Assembly (NCBI RefSeq): GCF_001940165.2
Contig: NZ_CP135162.1
Location: 1,477,501-1,541,500, forward strand
DNA from: Roseburia sp. 831b
Lineage (GTDB): Bacteria; Bacillota; Clostridia; Lachnospirales; Lachnospiraceae
Direction: 5' to 3'
Length of the DNA stretch: 64,000 nucleotides
Part shown: one piece after another, positions 26,424-33,773 of the stretch
Layout of the letters: every line of letters begins with the position of its first letter
Position numbering within the stretch: position 1 is the first letter of the stretch
Translations under genes and position numbers: made by a program
The notes under the pieces: generated by a model
Seen by the model: only the letters and a program-made list of their open reading frames with translations
Told to the model about the DNA's origin: nothing
The model's database searches: none

Positions 26424-26696
26424 TCATTTGCACATATAATTTTCAGATCCATGATTATCGTATGTAATGTATGTAATCCCATCATCCGTATCATCATCTT
26501 CAACATATGGCGTATGTTCTTCGACAATTTCTTCCGCATCCTGCCAGCCCCCTTCCACTTTTGTGCCAATAAAAAATACTATCCAGCCTGAAAGTATAGG
26601 AATTGACAAAATAGGCTTTTCCGAAACATCAAAGCACATTGAAACGATTGCAATAAAAAATCCGATAATCTCAAATACTTTTGCTATTTTTTTCAT
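26424..26696 (-). CDS. Small membrane protein
   Basis: This 90-residue protein starts MKKIAKVFEIIGFFIAIVSM and has two hydrophobic stretches (about 8-25 and 30-45), then an acidic cytosolic or external tail (DDDTDDGITYITYD). The ATG at 26696 follows AGAGG. It is not recognised; it may be an exclusion or lysogeny function. Confidence 0.65.
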   Translation of the reverse strand: MKKIAKVFEIIGFFIAIVSMCFDVSEKPILSIPILSGWIVFFIGTKVEGGWQDAEEIVEEHTPYVEDDDTDDGITYITYDNHGSENYMCK

Positions 26697-26706
26697 AGGC
26701 ATCCTC

Positions 26707-27378
26707 TCATGTAATAGAAAAAAGTTTTTTCATCTTCTTTTTAGGACTTTTTATTTCAAACCTTTCTCCTGTTTCATCGTCGATCATGTATTTGCCTTCC
26801 TGATGCATTATGTGCGGCTTAACTCCCTGCTCTTCCATAAACTCGAGCAAGATGTCTTTTCCGTCCTGCACAATACTCATCCTGTTCACGACTTCCATCC
26901 AGTAGACCATGTATCGTTCAACATCAAGATTCTGATATTCCATAAGAAATTCTGCCGCTTTGTCTCCGATCACTTTATCAATCCCGAACTTCTTAACATA
27001 ATCCATAGTGTAAAAATAATCTTTCCACTGGTATTTTTCTCCATCAAATGACTTTTCAATAGGAAACATGTTCATGAACTCTCTCGGTGTCAATAATCCG
27101 ATCATACTGTCAATTGCACTGATAATCCTAAACTCATCAATGATAAATTCGGACTCTGCACTTTTAAACACATCAAAACCTGTTGTAGATTTCAATTTTA
27201 TTAGCAAGAACAGATCTTTTTTAAATTCATCTGGATAGGTTTCTTTCATTTCCTGCATGGTCATATCGCTTTGAGAGTTTATCATTTCATATCTTCTATG
27301 AAATGCTCTTGCGTAGTTAATATGCTTAGGCTTAAAATCAATCAGCTTTTTCCCGTCCATGACATAAAAATCATGCAT
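26707..27378 (-). CDS. Hypothetical phage protein
   Basis: This 223-residue protein opens MHDFYVMDGKKLIDFKPKHI. The helical middle (IDEFRIISAIDSMIGLLTPREFMNMFPI) and C-terminal beta region resemble a family common in Clostridia phages without known function. It lies 24 bp beyond the antirepressor gene in transcription order. Confidence 0.7.
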   Translation of the reverse strand: MHDFYVMDGKKLIDFKPKHINYARAFHRRYEMINSQSDMTMQEMKETYPDEFKKDLFLLIKLKSTTGFDVFKSAESEFIIDEFRIISAIDSMIGLLTPREFMNMFPIEKSFDGEKYQWKDYFYTMDYVKKFGIDKVIGDKAAEFLMEYQNLDVERYMVYWMEVVNRMSIVQDGKDILLEFMEEQGVKPHIMHQEGKYMIDDETGERFEIKSPKKKMKKLFSIT

Positions 27379-27402
27379 TTCTTTCGTCTCCTCTCATATT
27401 TA

Positions 27403-28209
27403 TTATTCTTTTCCAACTCCGTATCTGATTGCCATTTCTTTCACAATAGCCGTATATCCTTCGACCAATTTCTTGTCCTCTGCAATAATATCCACATAGG
27501 ATAATTTGTCTCTGGCTGATTTACAGATACCCTCATCTGCCATGCGCCTGCGCTTATTAGTCAGCCGTTGTTTCAGATTTACACCCATTCGCTTTGACAA
27601 CAGTTCATAACTTTCCGCTCTTACTTGGCTATATGCCTGCCCGCCGCCAAGTTCCATGCTGATCTTGCGCAGAATGTTTCCAGTATCATCACGCCATGAT
27701 GTTGTATCAAGCGCAACCACTTCCCGGATACTCTCAACTCTCTGTTCCACATGGTTCAGTTGTTCCGCCTGCCGTTTCTGTTCCAACTGCTGTTCTGCTA
27801 CAGAATTGAAAATCTTCTGGAACATCTGTAACTCCGGTGATAACTGATTGAGGTCGATTACCTTTTGTTTCACACGTTCTTCCAAGGTTGTGAAATAATC
27901 TCGTGCTTCTTCTGCTTTCGCTCCATTTCCTTTCATGGAAAGCTTCTTTGCAAAATGGGCTGTGAGTTTATAATCATCAGCAAAATTTCCTCTGCTACTT
28001 TCATTCGCCATTGATGGCGAGTAAAAATAATCCTCATTTTCAGTAGCAAATTCATTGTCAACAATATTGGCTTTCACCCATCTGGAATAATGGCTTTTAT
28101 CCATCTCCAAGAACTCATACAGCTTTCTTGCTGTAGTCATTCCGTTTTCATCAACACCAAGCGCAATTTCGATTGGTGTCTGCATTTTAATTGTTTCTAA
28201 GTCGTTCAT
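27403..28209 (-). CDS. AntA/AntB-ORF6C antirepressor
   Basis: This 268-residue protein has an N-terminal AntA/AntB domain (TPIEIALGVDENGMTTARKL, then SHYSRWVKANIVDNEFATENEDYF) and a C-terminal ORF6C domain with a coiled coil (ALDTTSWRDDTGNILRKIS). Such proteins oppose the CI repressor to trigger lytic growth. It is in the early leftward transcript after the Cro-like gene and overlaps the small gene before it by four bases. Confidence 0.9.
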   Translation of the reverse strand: MNDLETIKMQTPIEIALGVDENGMTTARKLYEFLEMDKSHYSRWVKANIVDNEFATENEDYFYSPSMANESSRGNFADDYKLTAHFAKKLSMKGNGAKAEEARDYFTTLEERVKQKVIDLNQLSPELQMFQKIFNSVAEQQLEQKRQAEQLNHVEQRVESIREVVALDTTSWRDDTGNILRKISMELGGGQAYSQVRAESYELLSKRMGVNLKQRLTNKRRRMADEGICKSARDKLSYVDIIAEDKKLVEGYTAIVKEMAIRYGVGKE

Positions 28210-28367
28210 TCTTCTTCCTCCTTAAATATTTCTGGTGTGTCAGCTGCCACCTCATACACGAATCTGTAAAAGAATCGTAAAGCCCTCACATCTGTGATTT
28301 TATCAACCAGCTTTTTAAATTCATCTTTGCATTCATCTGCTGTCATATCTTGAATTTTCTTTTGCAT
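28206..28367 (-). CDS. Small acidic phage protein
   Basis: This 53-residue protein starts MQKKIQDMTADECKDEFKKL and ends in an EEEE tail. AAAGGAG precedes its ATG. The segment ALRFFYRFVYEVA resembles LRWFYNFVDE in the SOS-controlled gene at 29536-29712, so the two may be distant relatives. Function unknown. Confidence 0.65.
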   Translation of the reverse strand: MQKKIQDMTADECKDEFKKLVDKITDVRALRFFYRFVYEVAADTPEIFKEEEE

Positions 28368-28380
28368 GAAATTCTCCTTT

Positions 28381-28587
28381 CTAATCAATTAAATCTGATA
28401 CTTTCATATTTAACGCAAGTGCGATAGCAGAAAGTTTTTCAAGTTTTGGCTGATATCCCGCTGCACCGCCTGTTTCATGATGCTTTTTCCATTCGCTTAG
28501 CGTTGCGGTAAGTACCCCACTCATTTGAGCCACCTTATAATCAGTGAGTCCAAGTTCATCCCTGCGTTTCGCGTACTTTTCGTACAT
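28381..28587 (-). CDS. Cro-like HTH repressor
   Basis: This 68-residue XRE-type helix-turn-helix protein (GLTDYKVAQMSGVLTATLSEW) consists of the DNA-binding domain alone, as in Cro. It is the first gene of the leftward early operon and opposes the CI-like gene across a 209-bp operator region. Its N-terminus (YEKYAKRRDELGLTDYKVAQ) is similar to that of the CI-like protein, so both may read the same operators. Confidence 0.88.
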   Translation of the reverse strand: MYEKYAKRRDELGLTDYKVAQMSGVLTATLSEWKKHHETGGAAGYQPKLEKLSAIALALNMKVSDLID

Positions 28588-28615
28588 TTTCCCACCTCTT
28601 TTCTACTGAAAGATA

Positions 28616-28776
28616 TTGACATTAGCTTAGATTTCTGATATATTCATAGTGCTGTCTAAGTTAATATAGAAATCCAAGCGATTACTTTTTGATTAGCTTA
28701 TTTTTCTAAGCTATGTTTGTACTTTAACATAGTTTTGTAAGTGTGTCAATACGTAATAGCTTATTTTTCTTATCTA
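28616..28776. promoter_or_regulatory. Lysogeny switch: two promoters and four operator-like repeats
   Basis: The plus promoter is TTGACA (28616-28621), 17 bp, TATATT (28639-28644). The minus promoter is TTGACA (28749-28744), 17 bp, TAAAGT (28726-28721). Four 20-bp repeats related to TAGCTTA-N6-TAAGCTA lie at 28623, 28662 (reversed), 28694 (perfect) and 28757. The promoters point at each other and their starts (about 28651 and 28714) overlap, like the face-to-face switch of coliphage 186. Operator use is inferred. Confidence 0.7.
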
Positions 28777-28796
28777 TTTTTAGAAAGAGGTATAAT

Positions 28797-29534
28797 ATGG
28801 GCGATTATTCTTATGAAAGATACGCTAAAATACGTGATTTTCGTGGCTTTACTGATTACAAGGTAACGCAATTAGCAGGAATAAAAGGAACTGCCACAAT
28901 ATCAAATTGGAAAAACGGAAAATACACTCCAAAAGATGATAAAATGCAACGCATAGCCGACGCACTTGAAGTAAGTCTTGATTTTTTAAACGGTAAAACT
29001 GATGAGATAGAATGTAAAGAATGCGGACAAAAATACAACCCTCTTGACGAATTTGATTGTGCAATACACGAACAATTTCACACAAAGATTCTCAAAGCAA
29101 AAGAAAAATATAAATGTCTGTTGCCGTACAATGAACTTGTATCTATTCGCTATAACAGTTTGGAAAAAATTAGAAGTGGTTCGGAAGATATAGCTACAGA
29201 ATTGAATAAATATTTAAAAGCCGAATTTTCTCATTACGTTTATATGAATTACGAAGATAGCAGACATTATGATTTCTTTGAATTTGCGAAATCTAAAGTT
29301 GTAGAAATGATTAACAACGGAGATATTCCTCAAGACCAAATAGATAATGTTGCGAAATGGTATAAATTGGATAAGGAGTTTATAAATATACAAGGAGCAT
29401 CACTTGCAAGAGCAAGTAAAAATCCTCAGTTAATGCGTTTACTTGCATATGCTGAAAAATTAAATCCAGAAATGTTAAACATGTTAGAGATACAAGCAAA
29501 AGCTTTATCAGAACAAAATAAAAAAGAGGAGTAG
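28797..29534 (+). CDS. CI-like repressor
   Basis: This 245-residue repressor has an N-terminal XRE domain (FTDYKVTQLAGIKGTATISNWKNGK-type, about 13-60). A probable zinc finger follows (CKECG at about 75, then HEQFH), then a helical C-terminus. No Ser-Lys S24 protease signature is visible, so RecA-driven self-cleavage is not expected. The ATG at 28797 follows AAAGAGG. The gene opposes the early operon and ends in its own terminator. Confidence 0.88.
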   Translation: MGDYSYERYAKIRDFRGFTDYKVTQLAGIKGTATISNWKNGKYTPKDDKMQRIADALEVSLDFLNGKTDEIECKECGQKYNPLDEFDCAIHEQFHTKILKAKEKYKCLLPYNELVSIRYNSLEKIRSGSEDIATELNKYLKAEFSHYVYMNYEDSRHYDFFEFAKSKVVEMINNGDIPQDQIDNVAKWYKLDKEFINIQGASLARASKNPQLMRLLAYAEKLNPEMLNMLEIQAKALSEQNKKEE

Positions 29535-29558
29535 CTTAATTGCTACTCCTTATTTTTT
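29527..29558 (+). terminator. Terminator of the CI-like gene
   Basis: GGAGTAGC-TTAATT-GCTACTCC has a perfect 8-bp stem followed by TTATTTTTT. The hairpin overlaps the repressor stop codon. It separates the repressor from the convergent SOS-controlled gene. Confidence 0.85.
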
Positions 29559-29712
29559 CATCTACAAAATTATAAAACCAACGTAATTTATAATTTTCAT
29601 TAATACCTCTGAATAAATCGCCCAGTCGCCTACGATACTCTTCATTAGAGATATATCTTTCTTCTGTTTCCTCACTGCATTGAATTTCCTCATCTTCTAA
29701 AACCAAATCCAT
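29536..29712 (-). CDS. Small acidic protein under a LexA-type promoter
   Basis: This 58-residue protein starts MDLVLEDEEIQCSEETEERY and ends YKLRWFYNFVDEKIRSSN. The ATG at 29712 has GGAGG seven bases upstream. Its promoter carries a LexA-like box in the spacer and another just upstream, so it should be induced by DNA damage. It faces the CI-like gene. The size, regulation and position suggest an antirepressor of Tum type, which is inference; no homologue is recognised. Confidence 0.7.
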   Translation of the reverse strand: MDLVLEDEEIQCSEETEERYISNEEYRRRLGDLFRGINENYKLRWFYNFVDEKIRSSN

Positions 29713-29758
29713 CAAAGTACCTCCATAATTTTTATCTTTCCGAAAATGTCCTATGAAT

Positions 29759-29810
29759 ATTATAGAACGCACGTTCGAATATTTCAACTATATTTTCGAA
29801 CAAATGTTTT
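29759..29810 (-). promoter_or_regulatory. SOS promoter: -35/-10 with two LexA-like boxes
   Basis: On the minus strand TTGAAA (29787-29782) and TATAAT (29764-29759) are spaced by 17 bp. AGAAC-GCAC-GTTCG (29764-29777) fills the spacer and CGAAC-AAAT-GTTTT (29797-29810) lies just upstream. Both match the Firmicutes LexA consensus CGAAC-N4-GTTCG at all but one position. Confidence 0.75.
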
Positions 29811-29811
29811 T

Positions 29812-30003
29812 TTACCAAAAGAATAACTCCTCTACGCTTACATCCAAGGCATTGGCAAGCTTAAAAGCAACCTCTATCTTCGGATTAATATCTTTCTGAT
29901 TCTCTAATCTACAAATTGTGCTTCGGCTTACGCCAGATTCCATTGCTAACCGTTCCTCCGACCACCCATGTTTCCATCTTAATTCCTGCAATTTATGTCT
30001 CAT
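29812..30003 (-). CDS. XRE-family HTH regulator, possibly leaderless
   Basis: This 63-residue protein is a bare XRE helix-turn-helix (HGWSEERLAMESGVSRSTICRLE). No ribosome site precedes the ATG at 30003. A TATAAT (30015-30010) lies six bases upstream, so the transcript may start at the ATG itself, as lambda cI does from PRM. It may regulate the SOS gene next to it or the late region. Confidence 0.8.
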   Translation of the reverse strand: MRHKLQELRWKHGWSEERLAMESGVSRSTICRLENQKDINPKIEVAFKLANALDVSVEELFFW

Positions 30004-30280
30004 GTATAGATTATAGTAATTTATGAATGAATTTTTTACCGGTAATTTTTTCCATCTGAGGATATTATCTCATAAAAAGATGTCTGTGTGCAAAACACTT
30101 TTTGCGGAATTTACGTCAAATCGAATATGTTTCTTCTTTTATTTGTGTTATGATTAAAAGTTATTCTTTTTTTGATTTTTAACCACCTCTCTAAAATCAG
30201 TGTAGTTATATTTAGGTGTTAAAAGTCAAGCATTTTTTTAATTTTTTATTTTTCATGCAAAGACAAGCAAAAGAACACAA
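30004..30280. other. Intergenic stretch between lysin terminator and HTH regulator
   Basis: This gap is AT-rich and holds no gene. On the minus strand TTGCAC-18 bp-GATAAT (about 30097-30068) is a second promoter candidate for the HTH gene, besides the TATAAT beside its ATG. Nothing else was recognised. Confidence 0.4.
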
Positions 30281-30319
30281 AAAAGAGCCGACAGAGTTGA
30301 AAATTTTCTCTCTGTCGGC
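30281..30319 (-). terminator. Late-operon terminator after the lysin
   Basis: On the minus strand a 10-bp stem, GCCGACAGAG paired with CTCTGTCGGC, is followed by TCTTTTTTGTG. It lies 15 bp after the endolysin stop and should end the long late transcript. Confidence 0.9.
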
Positions 30320-30333
30320 TTTCTCGCTATCAC

Positions 30334-31323
30334 TTATTTAATTGCTTCGGTCACAGTTGCAAGACCAACAACACCGTCTGGAACAAGTCCATGTGCTTTC
30401 TGCCACTCTCTAGTTGCTTCTAGTGTCTTGTTTCCAAACTTGCCATCTGAAGTTACGCCAATAATTTCCTGCCACCATCTGACCGCAGTAGGGCATCCCT
30501 GGATGTTGTAATAAATCAGGTGCGTTTTTGCCACATTCTGCGTTTTCGGGCCAAACTTCTTGTCCTCTGCAAGTTCATTTTTTGTGCCTTTCAAATCAAA
30601 CCCGATGTTCGCTGCATGCTGGTACTGCCCCACCTTGTCATTTTCAATGTACTTAGGCTTGTCTACGACTGCCTGTGTGGCTTGTAAAGGCGTTTCGTGT
30701 TTGATTTCAAAGAAGTACTCGTTTAAATCCACACTACCCTCTACGCCAGAAATAGAGCCTTTAGAGGTATACTGCCACATGTCAACTCTTTCGAGTGCTG
30801 GGCTTGTCTGCGCATTTCCATCATTTGTACCGTATTTTGCGCACCAAATCTTATACTGCTTAATCTGGTCATAATCAAGATTACTCTTGAACCAAGACTC
30901 AGATGCATACACACCAGCTTCTTTGCCGCATGATACAACTTTTTCACAGAAAGCTTTTACAATTGCTGTTCTATCCTCTTTAGAAAGTCTGTCGGCACGA
31001 ACAACCTTCGGTGTACCATCTCCGTCCTCTGAATCTATAAACAGTGGAAGTGTCGCACCGTACTGGTCAGCAAATGTAGCCGCAAACTGTGCCTCCTCTT
31101 CTGCTTCTTCAATATTTATTGCCTGTGACATAAAATAGATTCCAAACGGAATACCTTTCTCTTTGCATGCCTGTGCGAACTCAACAAACTTTGCATCCTG
31201 TACCACCTTGCCTGATCCATATCCGCGATAGCCAGCACGGATGATAACTCCATCCACGCTGTTAGCCACAGCTCCAAAATCTGAAACTGTATTATATTTT
31301 GATAAGTCAATCACTTTTCTCAT
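30334..31323 (-). CDS. Endolysin: GH25 lysozyme with peptidoglycan-binding domain
   Basis: This 329-residue lysin cuts the glycan strands of peptidoglycan at the end of infection. A GH25 muramidase domain spans about 1-200 (VIDLSKYN, VIIRAGYRGYG, PLFIDSEDGDG with the catalytic acidic pair, MWQYTSKG). A C-terminal peptidoglycan-binding domain follows (WWQEIIGVTSDGKFGNKTLEA). The ATG at 31323 has GTGAGG upstream and overlaps the holin stop region. No signal peptide is visible, which fits holin-dependent export. Confidence 0.95.
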   Translation of the reverse strand: MRKVIDLSKYNTVSDFGAVANSVDGVIIRAGYRGYGSGKVVQDAKFVEFAQACKEKGIPFGIYFMSQAINIEEAEEEAQFAATFADQYGATLPLFIDSEDGDGTPKVVRADRLSKEDRTAIVKAFCEKVVSCGKEAGVYASESWFKSNLDYDQIKQYKIWCAKYGTNDGNAQTSPALERVDMWQYTSKGSISGVEGSVDLNEYFFEIKHETPLQATQAVVDKPKYIENDKVGQYQHAANIGFDLKGTKNELAEDKKFGPKTQNVAKTHLIYYNIQGCPTAVRWWQEIIGVTSDGKFGNKTLEATREWQKAHGLVPDGVVGLATVTEAIK

Positions 31324-31324
31324 A

Positions 31325-31612
31325 TTATTTTTCCTCACTTTCTGTTTTCTTATCGCCATCAATCAATTGTTTTAACAACTGATGTAATCCGGTACTTGCT
31401 AATCCACTAAATAAGCCACTTAGCAAGATAGATGGTGAAATACTCCATCCATTCATCCAAATTGCTAAAATAACGCCTAAAATGGCACACACAGTAGGAA
31501 TATACTTATTGTCAACATCCTTAATCCATTTCTTGATTACATAGCCTACACAAAGACAAATTCCTACAATTACAGGCACCATAAATTCTGATAAAAATCC
31601 TAAATCTGTCAT
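31325..31612 (-). CDS. Holin
   Basis: This 95-residue membrane protein has two or three hydrophobic segments (MVPVIVGICLCVGYVIKKW, then YIPTVCAILGVILAIWM and ILLSGLFSGLASTG) and a charged tail. This is the usual pattern of a Firmicutes phage holin that opens the membrane for the lysin. It is encoded directly before the endolysin. Confidence 0.88.
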   Translation of the reverse strand: MTDLGFLSEFMVPVIVGICLCVGYVIKKWIKDVDNKYIPTVCAILGVILAIWMNGWSISPSILLSGLFSGLASTGLHQLLKQLIDGDKKTESEEK

Positions 31613-31627
31613 ATCAATTCCTCCATT

Positions 31628-31963
31628 TTATAAATTTTGTGCAATTAAAAAAATCAACCCAGTTGCCATTGCTCCAGCAACCGTGCTGATTATTGATGTT
31701 ATTGCTGTCTTTTTATAATTTTTCATATCATCCGCCGGGGCACGTTCCATATCGTCAACCCTTGCATCCATACGGTCAATCTTTTCATCTAACGTACATA
31801 CTGTTTCGTTCGTATGTTTCACCTCTCCAACCAACTCCACCATTGTTTTTGACATTGTATGTATTTCATTCACAATTGGTTCTAATTTGTCGATACGGTG
31901 TGTATTCGACTTGGAGCGCTGCTCAACTTCCGTAATTCTGTGTTCAATTTCAATTTCATTCAT
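31628..31963 (-). CDS. XhlA-like membrane protein
   Basis: This 111-residue protein has an N-terminal coiled coil (EIEHRITEVEQRSKSNTHRI to about residue 75) and one C-terminal transmembrane helix (TAITSIISTVAGAMATGLIF), the layout of haemolysin XhlA. XhlA works with the holin and lysin in cell lysis. It is the first gene of the lysis cassette. Confidence 0.85.
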   Translation of the reverse strand: MNEIEIEHRITEVEQRSKSNTHRIDKLEPIVNEIHTMSKTMVELVGEVKHTNETVCTLDEKIDRMDARVDDMERAPADDMKNYKKTAITSIISTVAGAMATGLIFLIAQNL

Positions 31964-32047
31964 ATTTTACGCCTTTCTATGCAAGTGATTTATTATTTAA
32001 ATTTGTTATGGACTTCCTCTAATTACTAATTTCAAAATTTTTCTCCT

Positions 32048-32575
32048 ATAAACGAAAGTTTAAAACAGGAATCCCAAAAGGTCGGAACATTGACCTCTCT
32101 TACAACAACAATCAGAACGTCAATTGTGAACGCAATTAATTCCTTAGTTGCAAGGATAGTTATACTGGAAAATGTAAATTCATGTGATGCACTTTTTTCA
32201 GTCGGAGCACATGGAGCACTTGCGACATCTGCATATTACACACTGACCTCAATCACAAAGAACTTTGGTTCAGACAACATTTATGTAGATAAATATGGTG
32301 CTATCATTTTTAAACTTGAAGGTCATTATATGCTTGACATAAATCTTGTGCTTGATAAAAGCTTTACTTCGATAAGCGCCAATATAAGCGTCCATCGGTA
32401 CGATTCGAAAGGTGGTTCAGACACCCTTATTGCAGAGGAATTTTTCTACTCAGCAAATAATGCGCACAGTGGTCATATTAACATTCTCGTACCTGTTAAA
32501 GAATATGGATTTATAAAAATCTTTGGTATCGGTAAAATAGCGGGCGGCTATATATCTTTACATAGAGTTGCTTAG
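32048..32575 (+). CDS. Silent alternative C-terminus of tail fibre
   Basis: The open frame runs from a stop at 32027 to 32575 and lacks a start codon with a ribosome site. It reads INESLKQESQKVGTLTSL..., a linker style typical of tail fibres (VGTLTSLTTTIRTSIVNAIN), then a beta-rich tip ending SLHRVA. After inversion at the 16-bp repeats it would fuse in frame to the N-terminal part of the fibre at 32944-33129. In the present orientation it is silent. Confidence 0.75.
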   Translation: MNESLKQESQKVGTLTSLTTTIRTSIVNAINSLVARIVILENVNSCDALFSVGAHGALATSAYYTLTSITKNFGSDNIYVDKYGAIIFKLEGHYMLDINLVLDKSFTSISANISVHRYDSKGGSDTLIAEEFFYSANNAHSGHINILVPVKEYGFIKIFGIGKIAGGYISLHRVA

Positions 32576-32943
32576 GTCTACTCTTTCGCCCAGGTCAGCC
32601 AAAAACTCATTGTGGCACTGCTTGTTAATCCGTCAATGATGAGTGTGTAACGACCGTCATTTCGTTTATTTATACCTTTAACGAAGTAACTGGAATCATC
32701 TCTGACAGTATGCGCTGATAGTAATGTATATCCTTCTTTATTAACTATTGCATAGTTTGTATTAGTCGAAGCCGTGTACAACTCCATAATGAGCTTTTCC
32801 TGCCGGGTATTAACTCTTTTTTGAGCATCGGTGTGGATGTCGTCAATTGTCGAGCCACCGACAGCGTTGACATTTTGTTCTGAAATATTAGAAGTTGTGA
32901 TAGCAGTCGAGGCGTCTTGCTTCTTACTTAAACTTTCGTTTAT
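32048..32943. repeat. Invertible tail-fibre segment bounded by 16-bp inverted repeats
   Basis: ATAAACGAAAGTTTAA at 32048-32063 is repeated exactly in reverse orientation at 32928-32943. Each copy encodes Ile-Asn-Glu-Ser-Leu in the reading frame of the adjoining fibre sequence. The 896-bp segment holds two tail-to-tail C-termini, the expressed one and a start-less one, with two bases between their stops. The repeat contains TAAAC-GAAA-GTTTA dyad symmetry, as expected of a recombinase site. Confidence 0.8.
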
Positions 32944-33129
32944 CTCATTGACTTTTCCATTCGTTGCATTAATATCAGCACCACCAAAAGGATCTCCCTC
33001 CTGCGTATACTCGGTCGCATCCTCAAACGAGACTGTTCCATCATCATTTTGAATCATCCTGAATTTTCTTTTTTCATTCTTTGACGTATCCAGCACATCA
33101 TCTTTGTAATTTGTCTTTAAATCTGCCAT
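32578..33129 (-). CDS. Tail fibre / receptor-binding protein
   Basis: This 183-residue protein begins MADLKTNYKDDVLDTSKNEK and has a connector (DDGTVSFEDATEYTQEGDPFGG, then ATNGKVNEINESLSKKQDAS) typical of the last tail gene in Clostridia siphophages. The C-terminal tip probably contacts the host surface. The INESL codons are the inversion repeat, so residues from about 63 on can be exchanged. It lies last among the tail genes, before the lysis cassette. Confidence 0.8.
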   Translation of the reverse strand: MADLKTNYKDDVLDTSKNEKRKFRMIQNDDGTVSFEDATEYTQEGDPFGGADINATNGKVNEINESLSKKQDASTAITTSNISEQNVNAVGGSTIDDIHTDAQKRVNTRQEKLIMELYTASTNTNYAIVNKEGYTLLSAHTVRDDSSYFVKGINKRNDGRYTLIIDGLTSSATMSFWLTWAKE

Positions 33130-33131
33130 GT

Positions 33132-33542
33132 TTATAACCTTATTCCTTTCTGGCCGCCAAGCCTAAATGACAACTTTGGAAGTGCTTCCTTTTGCGCTGT
33201 CATTGTTTTGTATAGCAATAAAATAGCACTCTCAATTCGGTTAAATTCCGAATATAATGGAGTGCTTTGGTTTGCGTAATATGTTTTTTTATTTCCAATA
33301 TTAAAGGAATAGCTACCAAGATTCAGCTTTTCCAAACAATCCTCAATAGCATTTATTTCTTTTGCGTATATCATACTTGTATAGGTTTTACCAGCACCTA
33401 GACTTACAATGTTTGGAAATCCATAAAAAAGTGATGTTCCCAACGCCTTGAGATATTCCAGATTTCCAATGATGCGGTTGTAATCTTCGATATTGAAATA
33501 ATCAGAACTCTTCCAATCCGTTTTCGGTTCTATCCATGCCAT
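33132..33542 (-). CDS. Tail-tip associated protein
   Basis: This 136-residue protein starts MAWIEPKTDWKSSDYFNIED and has LEYLKALGTSLFYG and FNRIESAILLLYKTM helices. Similar short proteins sit between the tail spike and fibre genes of Firmicutes phages and are structural by position. No enzyme motif is seen. Confidence 0.65.
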   Translation of the reverse strand: MAWIEPKTDWKSSDYFNIEDYNRIIGNLEYLKALGTSLFYGFPNIVSLGAGKTYTSMIYAKEINAIEDCLEKLNLGSYSFNIGNKKTYYANQSTPLYSEFNRIESAILLLYKTMTAQKEALPKLSFRLGGQKGIRL

Positions 33543-33773
33543 TTAAGCTTCCTCCGGCTCTCCAAAATACTCAATATATTTTTCTACGTCATGCTCGCCC
33601 AGATACTCTTTTGCCTGTTCATCCGTTATAGGTACAATATCATTTGTTGAATAAGCTTTAAAAAAGTTCCCCTTCTTGGTTCTATATAACCAACGTTTAC
33701 CTTCTTCTTCTGTGTAAACTAACTCCGATTTATCTGTGTCATACAATTTCCCATTAACTACTTTTCTCATCAT
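33543..33773 (-). CDS. Small structural-region protein
   Basis: This 76-residue acidic protein (KRWLYRTKKGNFFKAYSTND, then AKEYLGEHDVEKYIEYFGEP) overlaps the large tail gene by four bases. It is probably a small tail or assembly component, by position only. Confidence 0.6.
   Translation of the reverse strand: MMRKVVNGKLYDTDKSELVYTEEEGKRWLYRTKKGNFFKAYSTNDIVPITDEQAKEYLGEHDVEKYIEYFGEPEEA

Noticed and set aside
26309-26569. 86-codon minus-strand frame
   Set aside because: It overlaps most of the small membrane protein 26424-26696 in another frame, and its composition is not protein-like.
28797-29534. Self-cleaving (S24 LexA-like) repressor
   Set aside because: No Ala-Gly cleavage site with Ser-Lys catalytic pattern is visible in the C-terminal part.
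32090-32575. Plus-strand frame as an independent gene
   Set aside because: The first usable codon is TTG with no ribosome site, and the frame is open further upstream through the inversion repeat, so a silent fibre end explains it better.
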